Assembly: GCA_963846475.1 (NCBI GenBank)
Contig: CAWJVZ010000004.1
Span: 1,798,001-1,862,000, forward strand
Direction: 5' to 3'
Length of the DNA: 64,000 bases
From: DASWJZ01 sp963846475
GTDB taxonomy: Bacteria > Pseudomonadota > Alphaproteobacteria > Rhizobiales > Afifellaceae
Part shown: positions 45,011 to 53,945 of the stretch, piece by piece
How the letters are laid out: each line of letters begins with the position of its first letter
How positions within the stretch are numbered: position 1 is the stretch's first letter
Notes under the pieces: generated by a model
Database searches by the model: none
Seen by the model: only the letters and a program-made list of their open reading frames with translations
What the model was told of the DNA's origin: nothing
Translations under genes and position numbers: made by a program

Positions 45011-46189
45011 TTATCCGCCGCCGAGCGCCTGATAGATTTTTCGCCCGGCGCGGCCGGTCGGCTGCATGCCGAAACGCTTCTCCGCCTCGGCGATCGCGGC
45101 GCGCGTGGCGGGGCCGATCTTGCCGTCCGCCTCGCCGATGGCGTAGCCGTTGGCCAGCAGCAGCTGCTGCAGGTGCAGCCGCTCGGCGCGCGACAGGCCG
45201 GGATCTTCGGTCGGCCAGGCCGTGCGCAAGGTCGGATAGCCGGCGAGCCGGTCGGCGAGATGCGAGATCGCCAGCGCGTAGGATTCCGCCTGGTTGTAGG
45301 AATAGATCGCATCGAAATTGCGGAAGACGAGGAAGCCCGGCCCGCCCGCTCCGGCCGGCAGGAGGAGCCCCGCCTCGCCGCCGCCGGACAGCCTTGAGCC
45401 GTCGGCGCGCACAAACCCGCGTTTCCCCCAGGTCGCCAGCGAAGCCTTGGCCTTGCGGCCCGTCGGCCCATTGTAGCCGGCCGGCGCCCTGACCTCGATC
45501 ATCCAGGGCTGGCCGGGCCGCCAGCCCGCCCGCGCCAGGTAATTCGCCGTCGAGCCGAGCGCGTCGGCGACCGAGCCGACGAGGTCGCGGCGGCCGTCGC
45601 CATCGAAATCGACGGCGAGGCGCTGGTAGGTCGAGGGGATGAACTGCGTCTGGCCGAAGGCGCCCGCCCAGGATCCGTAGAGCTCGTTCAGCCTGACGTC
45701 GCCGGCCTCGACCAGCTTCAGCGCGGCGATCAGCTCGCCGCGCCAGAAATCCTTCCGCCGGCCGCTCTGACACACCAGCGTGGCGAGCGCATGCGGCAGA
45801 AAGCTGTCGCCGCCCTCGCGCCCGTAATTGGTCTCCACGCCCCACACCGCGGCGATCACATGCCGGTCTATGCCGTAGCGCTGCTCGGCCGCCCGCAGCA
45901 CGCGGTCGTATTTCCGCATCATGGCGCGGCCGTCGGCGACGCGCTGCTCGTCGATGAGGAAGCCGAAATAATCCCAGATCGGCGTCTTGAACTCCGGCTG
46001 CGACTTGGAAAGGCGCAGCACTTTCTCGTCGGGGCGGGCGCCGTCGAGCGCCTGCGCCGCAAGATCGCGGCTCACCCCGGCTTTCACCGCCGCCGCCTTC
46101 AGGCCGGCGACGCAGGAGGAATAGTTTTGGGCCGCTGCCGAGCCGGCCCAAAACGCTGCCATGGTGGCCAATAGGATTGCGCCCCGCAT
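45011..46189 (-). CDS. mltB: Lytic murein transglycosylase (MltB family)
   Basis: 392 residues from the ATG at 46189, which gives the signal peptide RGAILLATMAAFWAGSAAAQ. The SLT_2 catalytic domain has AVWGVETNYG with the catalytic Glu, SWAGAFGQTQFIPSTYQRLA and VDFDGDGRRDL. A C-terminal peptidoglycan-binding domain (LQQLLLANGYAIGEADGKIG) follows. It cleaves glycan strands of murein in the periplasm, forming 1,6-anhydro ends. No lipobox, so it is soluble. Confidence 0.93.
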   Translation of the reverse strand: MRGAILLATMAAFWAGSAAAQNYSSCVAGLKAAAVKAGVSRDLAAQALDGARPDEKVLRLSKSQPEFKTPIWDYFGFLIDEQRVADGRAMMRKYDRVLRAAEQRYGIDRHVIAAVWGVETNYGREGGDSFLPHALATLVCQSGRRKDFWRGELIAALKLVEAGDVRLNELYGSWAGAFGQTQFIPSTYQRLAVDFDGDGRRDLVGSVADALGSTANYLARAGWRPGQPWMIEVRAPAGYNGPTGRKAKASLATWGKRGFVRADGSRLSGGGEAGLLLPAGAGGPGFLVFRNFDAIYSYNQAESYALAISHLADRLAGYPTLRTAWPTEDPGLSRAERLHLQQLLLANGYAIGEADGKIGPATRAAIAEAEKRFGMQPTGRAGRKIYQALGGG

Positions 46190-46303
46190 GATCTTCGATC
46201 CGTCTGCTGATTCGATGCTCTCGCCGAGACTCGACGCCAGGACGAGGGAGGTCAACCAAATCCGGGGCGAGTGCCCGATTGGTCCGGCCCGGGCGGATTG
46301 CGA

Positions 46304-47185
46304 TTATTGTGCGGCATGCCACTCCCGCGCGGCCTGCGCGGAGACCGCGCGCACGAGAGCTCTGAGATCGGCCACGTAATGCCCCGCACTGTTGAACCCC
46401 TGCACCTCAAGCACGAAGAGCGATTCGCCGGATCGGCAGACGTCCAGCGTAAAGACAGAGGCAGGCGACCACCGGGTCGCGACCGCCCCGCCGAACGCGA
46501 GCACATCACCAGGAGCTCCGGCGTGCACGCTCAGCCGGCCGTCACGGCGATATTGCGATGCCGTCACCACCGCCCGATCGACAACAAAGAGGCGCCATTC
46601 CGTCCTGATGCGGAACGGCGTGCAGAGCACAATCGGGGTGTCGGGTCCAAGCGGCTCAAACGCACCCTCCGCCACATCACGGCACCAGGCCCGAAACGTG
46701 CCGACTTCGGCCACCTCGCCGGAAAACTCCTTCAGATCCCTGTCAGGTCGCACAAAGACCAATTCGTCATCGGGCCGGGATGAGCCGCGCAGAGCCCCAA
46801 TGGTCGTCCGTTCGCAGGTGTCGGGGGAGTTCAGCAGCAAGTCGCCCAGATGCCTGGCCCAGGCCGACCAGGTGAAGTTCTCTTGGTCATGCCAGACGCC
46901 AGGGATCCAGCGGCCTGCGGCGCGGCAGTTCATGACGAAATTGGTGGAGCCGTAACAGACGACCGGCCCGTCATAGTCAACATCGGGGAGTGCCGCAGAG
47001 AACGGCACGACATCGAACCGCCGGTAAGATATGGCTTCCGCGTCCAAAGCGCCGAGCCATGTCGCGATATCGGATTGGCCGCCGAGATTGGTTTGGACAA
47101 TCCAGAGAACCGGCGGTGTTACGCCTGCGGGAACGCCTCCGCTTACCGATTCGGCGCTCATACGACGAGGGACGGGCGCTGACAT
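46304..47185 (-). CDS. ATP-grasp domain protein (DUF4343-like)
   Basis: 293 residues. N-terminal part VLWIVQTNLGGQSDIATWLG begins a pre-ATP-grasp Rossmann-like domain. The C-terminal half has IRTEWRLFVVDRAVVTASQY and FVLEVQGFNSAGHY, in which the Arg, Glu and Asn match the ATP- and metal-binding positions of this ATP-grasp subgroup. Members are thought to form amide or peptide-like bonds, sometimes on peptides or natural products. No biosynthetic neighbours are present. G+C is slightly below its neighbours. Confidence 0.72.
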   Translation of the reverse strand: MSAPVPRRMSAESVSGGVPAGVTPPVLWIVQTNLGGQSDIATWLGALDAEAISYRRFDVVPFSAALPDVDYDGPVVCYGSTNFVMNCRAAGRWIPGVWHDQENFTWSAWARHLGDLLLNSPDTCERTTIGALRGSSRPDDELVFVRPDRDLKEFSGEVAEVGTFRAWCRDVAEGAFEPLGPDTPIVLCTPFRIRTEWRLFVVDRAVVTASQYRRDGRLSVHAGAPGDVLAFGGAVATRWSPASVFTLDVCRSGESLFVLEVQGFNSAGHYVADLRALVRAVSAQAAREWHAAQ

Positions 47186-47434
47186 GAATAGAAGCGGACG
47201 TCAGTCCTCCACTCTCTGCCCGTTAAGCATATAGGAGCCGTGGCCGGCATGCGACAGCACCGTCAATGCCGAATCTGCCCGTCGAGCTCCCGAAGCTGCG
47301 GTGCCGCCGCTCATTGCGGGGCGATGAAAGAATTGGTTAAGGAAGCCGTGCTGTTTTGATCGGCATTAAGCACGCGTTAGCCCCTCCGGGGGCGATATCG
47401 GCGCGGCAATAACTTCAGTTGGACGAGGATAATC

Positions 47435-47740
47435 ATGGCGTTTCTTGGCAATGATCGATCGGCCCTGCCGGGGTGGGATTCTCAGTCCTTTCCTTCGATC
47501 GACCCGCGCATCGGCTGGGCGGTCACGGTGCTCTGCCTGGTCATCGCGCTGCTGCTGACCTTAGGCGTCCTGCGCATCCAGATCGGGCCGCTGACCGGCG
47601 CGACCTGGCTGGCGATCGTCTGCGCGCAGGTGGTCACCGCCGTGGCGGTCGCCGCGACGACGCACTATTCGTCCCGCAAAAAGAGCGGCGCGGAGACGGC
47701 GCGGGCTGCCCGGGAAACCTCCAGCGCGCCCGAAGCCTAG
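47435..47740 (+). CDS. Small two-helix membrane protein
   Basis: 101 residues; ATG with GAGG at good distance. Two membrane helices (IGWAVTVLCLVIALLLTLGV and TWLAIVCAQVVTAVAVAATT) and a basic tail HYSSRKKSGAETARAARE. A 249-base gap before it should hold its promoter. No family recognised. Its end lies 33 bases from the tRNA gene. Confidence 0.7.
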   Translation: MAFLGNDRSALPGWDSQSFPSIDPRIGWAVTVLCLVIALLLTLGVLRIQIGPLTGATWLAIVCAQVVTAVAVAATTHYSSRKKSGAETARAARETSSAPEA

Positions 47741-47773
47741 CCGGCCGAAGCCTGCTTTACTCAGCGTTGGGTT

Positions 47774-47860
47774 TGGTGCGGGCGGCGGGAGTTCGAACCC
47801 GCATGGCTTTTGGCCGAGGGATTTTAAGTCCCTTGCGTCTACCGGTTTCGCCACGCCCGC
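47774..47860 (-). tRNA. tRNA-Leu (anticodon UAA)
   Basis: 87 bases with encoded CCA. Acceptor stem GCGGGCG/CGCCCGC, D-arm with GGTAGACGC, anticodon stem AGGGA/TCCCT with loop CTTAAAA (anticodon TAA), a long variable arm (CGGCCAAAAGCC) as in class II tRNAs, and TpsiC arm GGGTTCGAACTCC. All stems pair. Confidence 0.97.
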
Positions 47861-47986
47861 GCCCAAAGGTGCGTACGGCGTGCGCGGGCGGAGATCAAGA
47901 CGGGGTCCAAATTCGGGAACAGCGCCAAATCGATAGGGAGCAGGTACACCCCTGTGCGCCGCAGCACCGAACGCGCTCAAACCCCG

Positions 47987-50515
47987 TCAACCCCTCCTAA
48001 GCGAAGCGCTTCGCATCAGACGCCCTAACAATCTCTCAAGTCCTTCAAGGTCGTATTTGTGCAGCTTAATGAATGCCTGTGCAATCCATTCAGCTTCCTC
48101 GCCCCGCCCATTCTCCAGAAATGACAAAACGTCCTGCACTTCTGGTGCCCTAAGATTTAAATATAAATTCCTTCCAACAAACAAAGAACTTTCATCCATG
48201 GCGTCTCCAAAATCAACAAACTTAACATCCTGACCTAATACCCTCCGCGCCGCCGCCGAAACCGGCCGGGACCGAACCTCCGCCTCGTCCAACTCACCGG
48301 CCAAAACACTGATAACCTCCACACCGTGATGTTCCAGAAAACCCGTCATCATCGTGGTGTCACGAAACTCCGGATCTTCCCTTAATACTCGAGAAGCTAA
48401 GACAGTATAGCCTTTACGCTCTAGGGAGTATCGCCTAAACTCTTTAAGGTCGCTGCGCTCCTTATAAAAGTTATCATCATTAAATGAACATACACTCTCC
48501 ACGAATTGGCCCCTCGGTTCGTACATATAGATAACATGCTCGTTCGCACACTCTGCCAAGCTCGCCACCTTGGCACCAAACCGCCTCACCTGATAGCTCC
48601 CGACGGCTTGGTAAAACTCCGCCTTCTCGGCAAACTCCAATTGCGAAAAAATCAGGCACAGCAGATACCGATACAAGTCGGACCTTGACCCCTCGGCTGC
48701 TTTCACCAATGTCCGGATCACATCGGTAAACTTCGATCGTATTTCCTCTTTGACCGCCTCCAGCTTATCATTTCTCACAAAGTTTTCCCGGGACGCGGCT
48801 AGATCTACTCCACCGATACTTATGTCTGCTGCCCCACTCAACATCGTCCAGCCCTTTGGTAGAAACTTGTCGGCCTTCGTCTCACAGACAAATATGCCAC
48901 CGCACAGCACCGTTATATCCCCAATGTACTCGGAGCCTACGGGCTCGTCACTGTCATACCACAGGTACAGCCCTCCGAACGACGCACCACTTTCAAAAAA
49001 GAATTCGGTCGCCTTAGAAGGAACTAGCGCAATGTTCTTTTTAAGGCTCTCAAAGTGTTCATACTGGACGAACACCTGTTCTCTGTTAATTAGCGAAGAC
49101 GGCTGACAAACGTCTTCACCATACTTTATTACAGCTGTGGTGACATTCTGAAAGTACTTATCTAGAATGGCAAACACCGACACACGCACATCCGGTTTCA
49201 AAGAAACGATTACCGACGTTCCAACTTGGACGTCCATACTCGGATGTGGGGTAAGGTTGTCAAAAATCGTTCGAATATGGACCTCAAAAGCCTGGGAATT
49301 CTCCTTGGCCGATCGAATTATTATCTCTTCGGCGACTCCAAAACACGACATCATGCCAATACCGAAAACACCAATTAGATTACCGGCGTTTCGTGCTGCA
49401 AGGATCGCCTTAACATCTTCGCTTGAGGAGATGCTTCTGCCAAGCCATAAAACAGTGTCTTCGAAATCGTTTATACTCATCCCGATCCCATTGTCATCTA
49501 CACGGACCCCCCAAGGTAACTCGTCGCCCTCTCGGAAAAGAGCGGTGCAGACAATCTGGGGCCTATAAGGGTGGAAATCGGACAGACTGGCTTCGCGTAT
49601 CCGACATGCGTCAAGTGAGTTCTGGACAAGCTCACGCAAAAAGACGTTTCTATCAGAATATACGGAGCGGATGAGGACGTCCAGAAGCTTCGACATGTCA
49701 GCTCGAAACGATAGTCGACGCTCTACTGGGGAGGAGGCTTGGCTAATTATGAGATCAACGTCGGTAATAGGCGTCAGAATAGAGTGAAAATATGGTTTTA
49801 CGGATTGGAGCTGATGCCGGATATCGTCGCAGTACGCTCGGACGGCCTTCTCCCCTTCGTCTGAAAATACGGTTCCGCTGATCAGAAGTCTATCATTCTT
49901 TCTAGTAATCCCGCCGATCTGAAGGTGGCGCCTCCAATGGAGGAGGCTTTCTGGATCTAGATCGAGGTACTCCGAGACGATACGCGGTGCTCGTGATGCG
50001 TCCGCATGGCAGATATCTGCGAGAGACAGGCATGCGGCGAGTTTTCTTTGGTCCACGAGGTCGGATCCGATTACAGTTTCGGGCTCTATTTCGGTGAGAG
50101 TCTTTACGCCGTGACCTTTGATGACTTCGCCAATGCAATGTGCCTCATGGATGGAGAGTCCAACGTTCCCTGAGGTCTTTACAAGAAATTCTGCGGCGTG
50201 AGAGGCGTGCTGGGCGCGTGATCTGGCTTCGTCTCCAGGCTTTTTCGGGATCATGAAGGCGTCGTGGAACTGGACGGCGACAAGAAGGCAGAAGATTTCG
50301 GTCTTGTTGAAGCCGATTAGATCAGAAACCTCAATCAGCCACGTGAGATTCTCCTCAACTTTTGAGATGTGACTCAGGCCGTGAGGTGTATACGTTAAAT
50401 GTGAACCCCCTTGGGAATACTCGAGTAAGTCTCTAGCCTTCTGTTCGATTACCAGAAGCCGGCTGTACAGTTCCCTGCCCGTAACTTCAAGTTTGTCCCG
50501 AAGTATGTTGGTCAA
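47987..50515 (-). CDS. HD-domain / Hsp90-like (GHKL) ATPase fusion protein, probable conflict-system gene
   Basis: 842 residues from a TTG at 50515 with a strong GGAGGAG ahead of it. Residues about 25-245 are an HD phosphohydrolase: His45 and His49, the His84-Asp85 pair in QFHDAF, histidines near 103-106 and Asp167 in SLADICHAD. Residues about 265-480 are an Hsp90-type ATP site: FLRELVQNSLDACR (N box), RVDDNGIGM (G1) and IGVFGIGMMS (G2). The last 350 residues resemble the Hsp90 middle domain at first (SRENFVRND) and then become unrecognised. G+C is close to one half, far below its neighbours. It stands alone beside tRNA-Leu. Such HD-Hsp90-like fusions are known as predicted effectors or sensors in bacterial conflict systems; no activity is shown. 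Confidence 0.85.
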   Translation of the reverse strand: MTNILRDKLEVTGRELYSRLLVIEQKARDLLEYSQGGSHLTYTPHGLSHISKVEENLTWLIEVSDLIGFNKTEIFCLLVAVQFHDAFMIPKKPGDEARSRAQHASHAAEFLVKTSGNVGLSIHEAHCIGEVIKGHGVKTLTEIEPETVIGSDLVDQRKLAACLSLADICHADASRAPRIVSEYLDLDPESLLHWRRHLQIGGITRKNDRLLISGTVFSDEGEKAVRAYCDDIRHQLQSVKPYFHSILTPITDVDLIISQASSPVERRLSFRADMSKLLDVLIRSVYSDRNVFLRELVQNSLDACRIREASLSDFHPYRPQIVCTALFREGDELPWGVRVDDNGIGMSINDFEDTVLWLGRSISSSEDVKAILAARNAGNLIGVFGIGMMSCFGVAEEIIIRSAKENSQAFEVHIRTIFDNLTPHPSMDVQVGTSVIVSLKPDVRVSVFAILDKYFQNVTTAVIKYGEDVCQPSSLINREQVFVQYEHFESLKKNIALVPSKATEFFFESGASFGGLYLWYDSDEPVGSEYIGDITVLCGGIFVCETKADKFLPKGWTMLSGAADISIGGVDLAASRENFVRNDKLEAVKEEIRSKFTDVIRTLVKAAEGSRSDLYRYLLCLIFSQLEFAEKAEFYQAVGSYQVRRFGAKVASLAECANEHVIYMYEPRGQFVESVCSFNDDNFYKERSDLKEFRRYSLERKGYTVLASRVLREDPEFRDTTMMTGFLEHHGVEVISVLAGELDEAEVRSRPVSAAARRVLGQDVKFVDFGDAMDESSLFVGRNLYLNLRAPEVQDVLSFLENGRGEEAEWIAQAFIKLHKYDLEGLERLLGRLMRSASLRRG

Positions 50516-50687
50516 CTTGCTCCTCCGATGACGCTGACGGATTACCGGTGTTAATAAAATTCGCTTCTAGCATAAATTTAGAAGATCGGCTACTCGTTCG
50601 GGATGGCAATTGGTAGTGGTGACAGGTATCTCCTCTGTCCAATTATCGTGCTCGCGACATCATATAGTGCGAGAAAATGTCCTCCAG

Positions 50688-51185
50688 CTACGCACCCTTG
50701 CCGACGATCGGCGGCTGGAAGGACAGGCCGGTGTCCCAGGGGAAATAGATCCAGGTGTCCTGCGACACCTCGGTGATGAAGGTGTCGACCATCGGACGCC
50801 CCATCGGCTTGGCGTAGACGGTGGCGAAATGCGCCTGGGGCAGCATTTTTCGCACGATCGCGGCGGTGCGGCCGGTGTCGACGAGGTCGTCGACGATGAG
50901 GATGCCGCTGCCGTCCGCGCCGCCCGAGGCGAGCACGTCGGCGCCGACCCCCTTGAGCACCGTGAGGTCCCCCTGGCTCTTGTAGTCGTGATAGGAGGCG
51001 ACGCAGACGGTCTCGATCAGCCGGATCTCCAATTCGCGCGAGACGATCGCCGCCGGCACCAGCCCCCCGCGGGTGATGCAGACGATCGACTGGAACGGCC
51101 CCGCTCCGGAAAGCCGCCAGGCGAGCGCGCGGGCGTCGCGGTGGAACTGATCCCAGGAGACCGGAAAAGCCTTTTCCGAGGTCAC
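50688..51185 (-). CDS. gpt: Xanthine-guanine phosphoribosyltransferase
   Basis: 165 residues from a GTG at 51185, with GAGGGG upstream; starting there gives TSEKAFPVSWDQFHRDARAL, the usual start. PRPP-binding loop ILIVDDLVDTGRTA and CITRGGLVPAAIV are conserved. It salvages xanthine, guanine and hypoxanthine to the nucleotides. It begins 50 bases downstream of the CinA/MoaB-type gene on the same strand, so the two may be one transcript. Confidence 0.95.
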   Translation of the reverse strand: MTSEKAFPVSWDQFHRDARALAWRLSGAGPFQSIVCITRGGLVPAAIVSRELEIRLIETVCVASYHDYKSQGDLTVLKGVGADVLASGGADGSGILIVDDLVDTGRTAAIVRKMLPQAHFATVYAKPMGRPMVDTFITEVSQDTWIYFPWDTGLSFQPPIVGKGA

Positions 51186-51234
51186 GCCCCGCTGCCCCTC
51201 TCGTTGCCTTACGGCCCACATCCCCGACTTGCCC

Positions 51235-51969
51235 TTAGGCGTTTTTCAGCGCCCGGTCCATGGCCGCACGCGCGGCGGCGAGCGCCTCCGCATCGCGCGA
51301 GCGGAGCACCAGCCGCGTCGTGAAACGGGTGCCGTCGTGATAGGGGTAGGAGCCGATCCGAACGTCGGGATAGGCCGCCTGGACCTCGGCCGCCGGTACG
51401 GCGATATCGCCCTCGCCGCGATGCGCCTCGATGGTCTCGCTCAGCACCGGCCGGGAGGCCGGCAGCATCTTGACGACCTCGTCCATCATCGCCTGCAGAA
51501 TCGACGGCACTCCGGCCATGACGAAGACGTTGCGGACGACGAAGCCCGGCGCCGCCGAGACGGCGTTGGGGATCAGCCGCGCCCCGTCCGGAATGCGCGC
51601 CATGCGGAGCCGCAATTCGTTCGGCTCGATGCCGCGCTCCTGCCAATAGGCGTGGAGAATCTCCGCCGCGAGCGGGTCGACGTCGATCGACAGGTTGAAC
51701 GCCCGGGCGATCGAATCGGCGGTGATGTCGTCATGGGTCGGGCCGATGCCGCCGCTGGTGAAGACGAAATCGTAGCGGGCGGCGAGCGCCAGCACCGCCT
51801 CGACGATCGCCGCCTCGCGGTCGGCGACGATTCTCACCTCCTCCAGGTCGATGCCGATATCGCTCAGCGTGTCGGCGACGAAGCCGATATTCTTGTCCTT
51901 GGTGCGGCCGGAAAGAATCTCGTCGCCGATGACCAGCATCGCGGCAGTCGGCGCTTTGGTGTCTGACAT
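51235..51969 (-). CDS. MoaB/Mog-domain protein, CinA N-terminal type
   Basis: 244 residues. MoCF_biosynth fold: AAMLVIGDEILSGRTKDKNI at the start, FVFTSGGIGPTHDDITADSI for molybdopterin-type binding, and VMAGVPSILQAMMDEV. Length matches the CinA N-terminal (COG1058) domain without the PncC deamidase part. Such stand-alone proteins are often named competence/damage-inducible protein A; some act as ADP-ribose pyrophosphatases. Which activity applies here is not clear. Confidence 0.88.
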   Translation of the reverse strand: MSDTKAPTAAMLVIGDEILSGRTKDKNIGFVADTLSDIGIDLEEVRIVADREAAIVEAVLALAARYDFVFTSGGIGPTHDDITADSIARAFNLSIDVDPLAAEILHAYWQERGIEPNELRLRMARIPDGARLIPNAVSAAPGFVVRNVFVMAGVPSILQAMMDEVVKMLPASRPVLSETIEAHRGEGDIAVPAAEVQAAYPDVRIGSYPYHDGTRFTTRLVLRSRDAEALAAARAAMDRALKNA

Positions 51970-52124
51970 GAAAATCCCTCGTCACACGGCCGGTTCTAGC
52001 CTGCGGTGCGGGCTTTCTCCCAGCGCCGCGGACCGTGGGTGCGAGCTGCCGCCGCGAATCCCCTTAAAACTCGCCCGCCAATGCATTAGCTTAGGCGCCG
52101 CGGGAAATTCCAGCCGGACGGGAC

Positions 52125-52943
52125 ATGCAGGAGATTCTGACAGGCGCGCCGCGCCAGGCCAATGCGATCACGCTCTACGGCCCGGAGGGTTTTGCCGGCA
52201 TGCGCAGGGCCGGCCAGCTTGCCGCCGCCTGCCTGGACGAGCTCTATGCCCTTGTCAGGCCGGGCGTGACCACCCAGCGGATCGACGATTTCATCTTCGA
52301 TTTCGGCATGGATCACGGAGCGTTTCCCGCAACTCTGAACTACCGCGGCTACCGGAAGGCGAGCTGCACCTCGATCAACCATGTCGTCTGCCACGGCATC
52401 CCCAACGACAAGCCGCTCCGCGAGGGCGACATCGTCAATATCGACGTCACCTACATCCTCGACGGCTGGCACGGCAATTCCAGCCGGATGTACCCCGCGG
52501 GCCAATTGAAGCGTGCCGCCGAGCGGCTGGTCGAGGTAACCTATGAGAGCCTCTTACGCGGCGTGGCGGCGATCCGTCCCGGCCGCCGCCTCGGCGACAT
52601 CGGTCATGCCATCCAGTCCTATGCGGAATCGGAGCGCTGCTCGGTGGTGCGCGATTTCTGCGGCCACGGCGTCGGCCGGCTGTTCCATGAGCCGCCCAAC
52701 ATCCTGCATTACGGCCACGCGGGCGAAGGCCTGGAGATCAAGCCGGGAATGATCTTTACCGTCGAGCCGATGATCAATCTCGGCCGCCCGCACGTAAAGC
52801 TCCTCTCCGACGGCTGGACCGCCGTCACCCGCGACCGCTCGCTGTCGGCGCAGTTCGAGCACACGATCGGCGTCACCGAGACCGGCGTGGAGGTGTTCAC
52901 CCATTCGCCGTCCGGCCGCTCCTGGCTGCCCTGGCGAAGCTAG
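52125..52943 (+). CDS. map: Methionine aminopeptidase, type I
   Basis: 272 residues. Metal ligands of the pita-bread fold are visible: DIVNIDVTYILDGWHGNSSR (two Asp), GHGVGRLFHEPPN (His), FTVEPMI (Glu) and SAQFEHTIGVTE (Glu). Substrate-side His is in HVVCHGIPN. It removes the initiator Met from nascent proteins. radC starts 14 bases after its stop. Confidence 0.96.
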   Translation: MQEILTGAPRQANAITLYGPEGFAGMRRAGQLAAACLDELYALVRPGVTTQRIDDFIFDFGMDHGAFPATLNYRGYRKASCTSINHVVCHGIPNDKPLREGDIVNIDVTYILDGWHGNSSRMYPAGQLKRAAERLVEVTYESLLRGVAAIRPGRRLGDIGHAIQSYAESERCSVVRDFCGHGVGRLFHEPPNILHYGHAGEGLEIKPGMIFTVEPMINLGRPHVKLLSDGWTAVTRDRSLSAQFEHTIGVTETGVEVFTHSPSGRSWLPWRS

Positions 52944-52957
52944 CGGGCGCGGGTGCG

Positions 52958-53656
52958 ATGGGCGAGCTCGATGAGGCCGGCGCGCTCCCGCACTTCCATG
53001 GCCATCGCGAGCGCCTGCGCGCCCGCTTCCGCGACCAGGGCGCCGCCTCGCTCGCCGACTACGAGCTCCTGGAGCTGGCGCTGTTCCGGGCGCTGCCGCG
53101 GCGCGACACCAAGCCGCTCGCCAAGGCGCTGCTGAAGCGTTTCGGCAGTCTTGCCGAAGTGCTGTCGGCGCCGCCGGAGCGGCTGAAGGAGGTGGAGAGC
53201 GTCGGCGACGCCGTCGTCGGCGAGCTGAAGCTCATCAAGGCTTTTGCCGAGCGGCTGGCCGGCGAAGCGGTGCGCAAGCGCCCGGTGCTCGCCTCCTGGT
53301 CCGCCCTCCTCGATTATTGCCGCGCCGCCATGGCCTTCGAGGAGCGCGAGCAGTTCCGCATTCTGTTCCTCGACAAGCGGAACGTGCTGATCGCCGACGA
53401 GGTGCAGCAGCGCGGCACGGTCGACCATACGCCGGTCTATCCGCGCGAGGTGATGCGCCGCGCGCTGGAGCTTTCCGCCACGGCCCTCATTCTCGTCCAC
53501 AACCACCCCTCAGGCGATCCCACCCCCTCGCGCGCCGACATCCAGATGACCGAGACGATCGTTGAGGTGGGCAAGCCGCTCGGCATCATTGTCCACGACC
53601 ACCTGATCATCGGCCGCGAGGGCCACGCGAGTTTTAAGGGGCTGGGGCTGATCTGA
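52958..53656 (+). CDS. radC: RadC-family JAMM-domain protein
   Basis: 232 residues. N-terminal helix-hairpin-helix region (GHRERLRARFRDQGAASLAD, then LKEVESVGDAVVGELKLIKA) and a C-terminal MPN/JAMM domain with HNHPSGDPTPSRAD, the zinc His-His-Asp set, plus an upstream Glu in VDHTPVYPREV. The family was once linked to DNA repair; its true function is unsettled. Sits directly behind map. Confidence 0.94.
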   Translation: MGELDEAGALPHFHGHRERLRARFRDQGAASLADYELLELALFRALPRRDTKPLAKALLKRFGSLAEVLSAPPERLKEVESVGDAVVGELKLIKAFAERLAGEAVRKRPVLASWSALLDYCRAAMAFEEREQFRILFLDKRNVLIADEVQQRGTVDHTPVYPREVMRRALELSATALILVHNHPSGDPTPSRADIQMTETIVEVGKPLGIIVHDHLIIGREGHASFKGLGLI

Positions 53657-53659
53657 CCT

Positions 53660-53945
53660 TCTCCCGCCCGGAGCCGGATGTTTCCGGCTCCGGCATCCTC
53701 GATGCCCAACTCGGGAACACCCGAGTTGGGTGGGAGAAGGTGGCTGCGGAGCAGCCGGTTGAGGGGGTGCGGCGGTAGTCATTGGCGCGCACTGGCCGGC
53801 GGTGGTGGTGGCAGGCTAGTGGCTGGCGCCGTACGCCCTCACCCGTCGCCTTCGGCGACACCCTCTCCTCCGAAGCGGCGTGTTCCCCGCTTCGGCACTC
53901 TTGATGGCGAAGTCGGGAACACCCGACTTCGCGTGGGAGAGGGTT
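53660..53945. repeat. Two dispersed palindromic three-stem elements
   Basis: Element 1, about 53659-53740: outer stem CCTTCTCCC/GGGAGAAGG, hairpins GGAGCCGGA-TGTT-TCCGGCTCC (53670-53691) and CCCAACTCGGG-AACA-CCCGAGTTGGG (53705-53730). Element 2, about 53859-53945: outer ACCCTCTCC/GGGAGAGGGT, hairpins GAAGCGGCG-TGTT-CCCCGCTTC (53872-53893, one mismatch) and GAAGTCGGG-AACA-CCCGACTTC (53909-53930). Loops and linkers match between them; stems do not. Confidence 0.88.

Noticed and set aside
47774..47860. Prophage or integrative element attached to tRNA-Leu
   Set aside because: No integrase, no phage genes, and no repeat of the tRNA end on the other side of the low-G+C gene.
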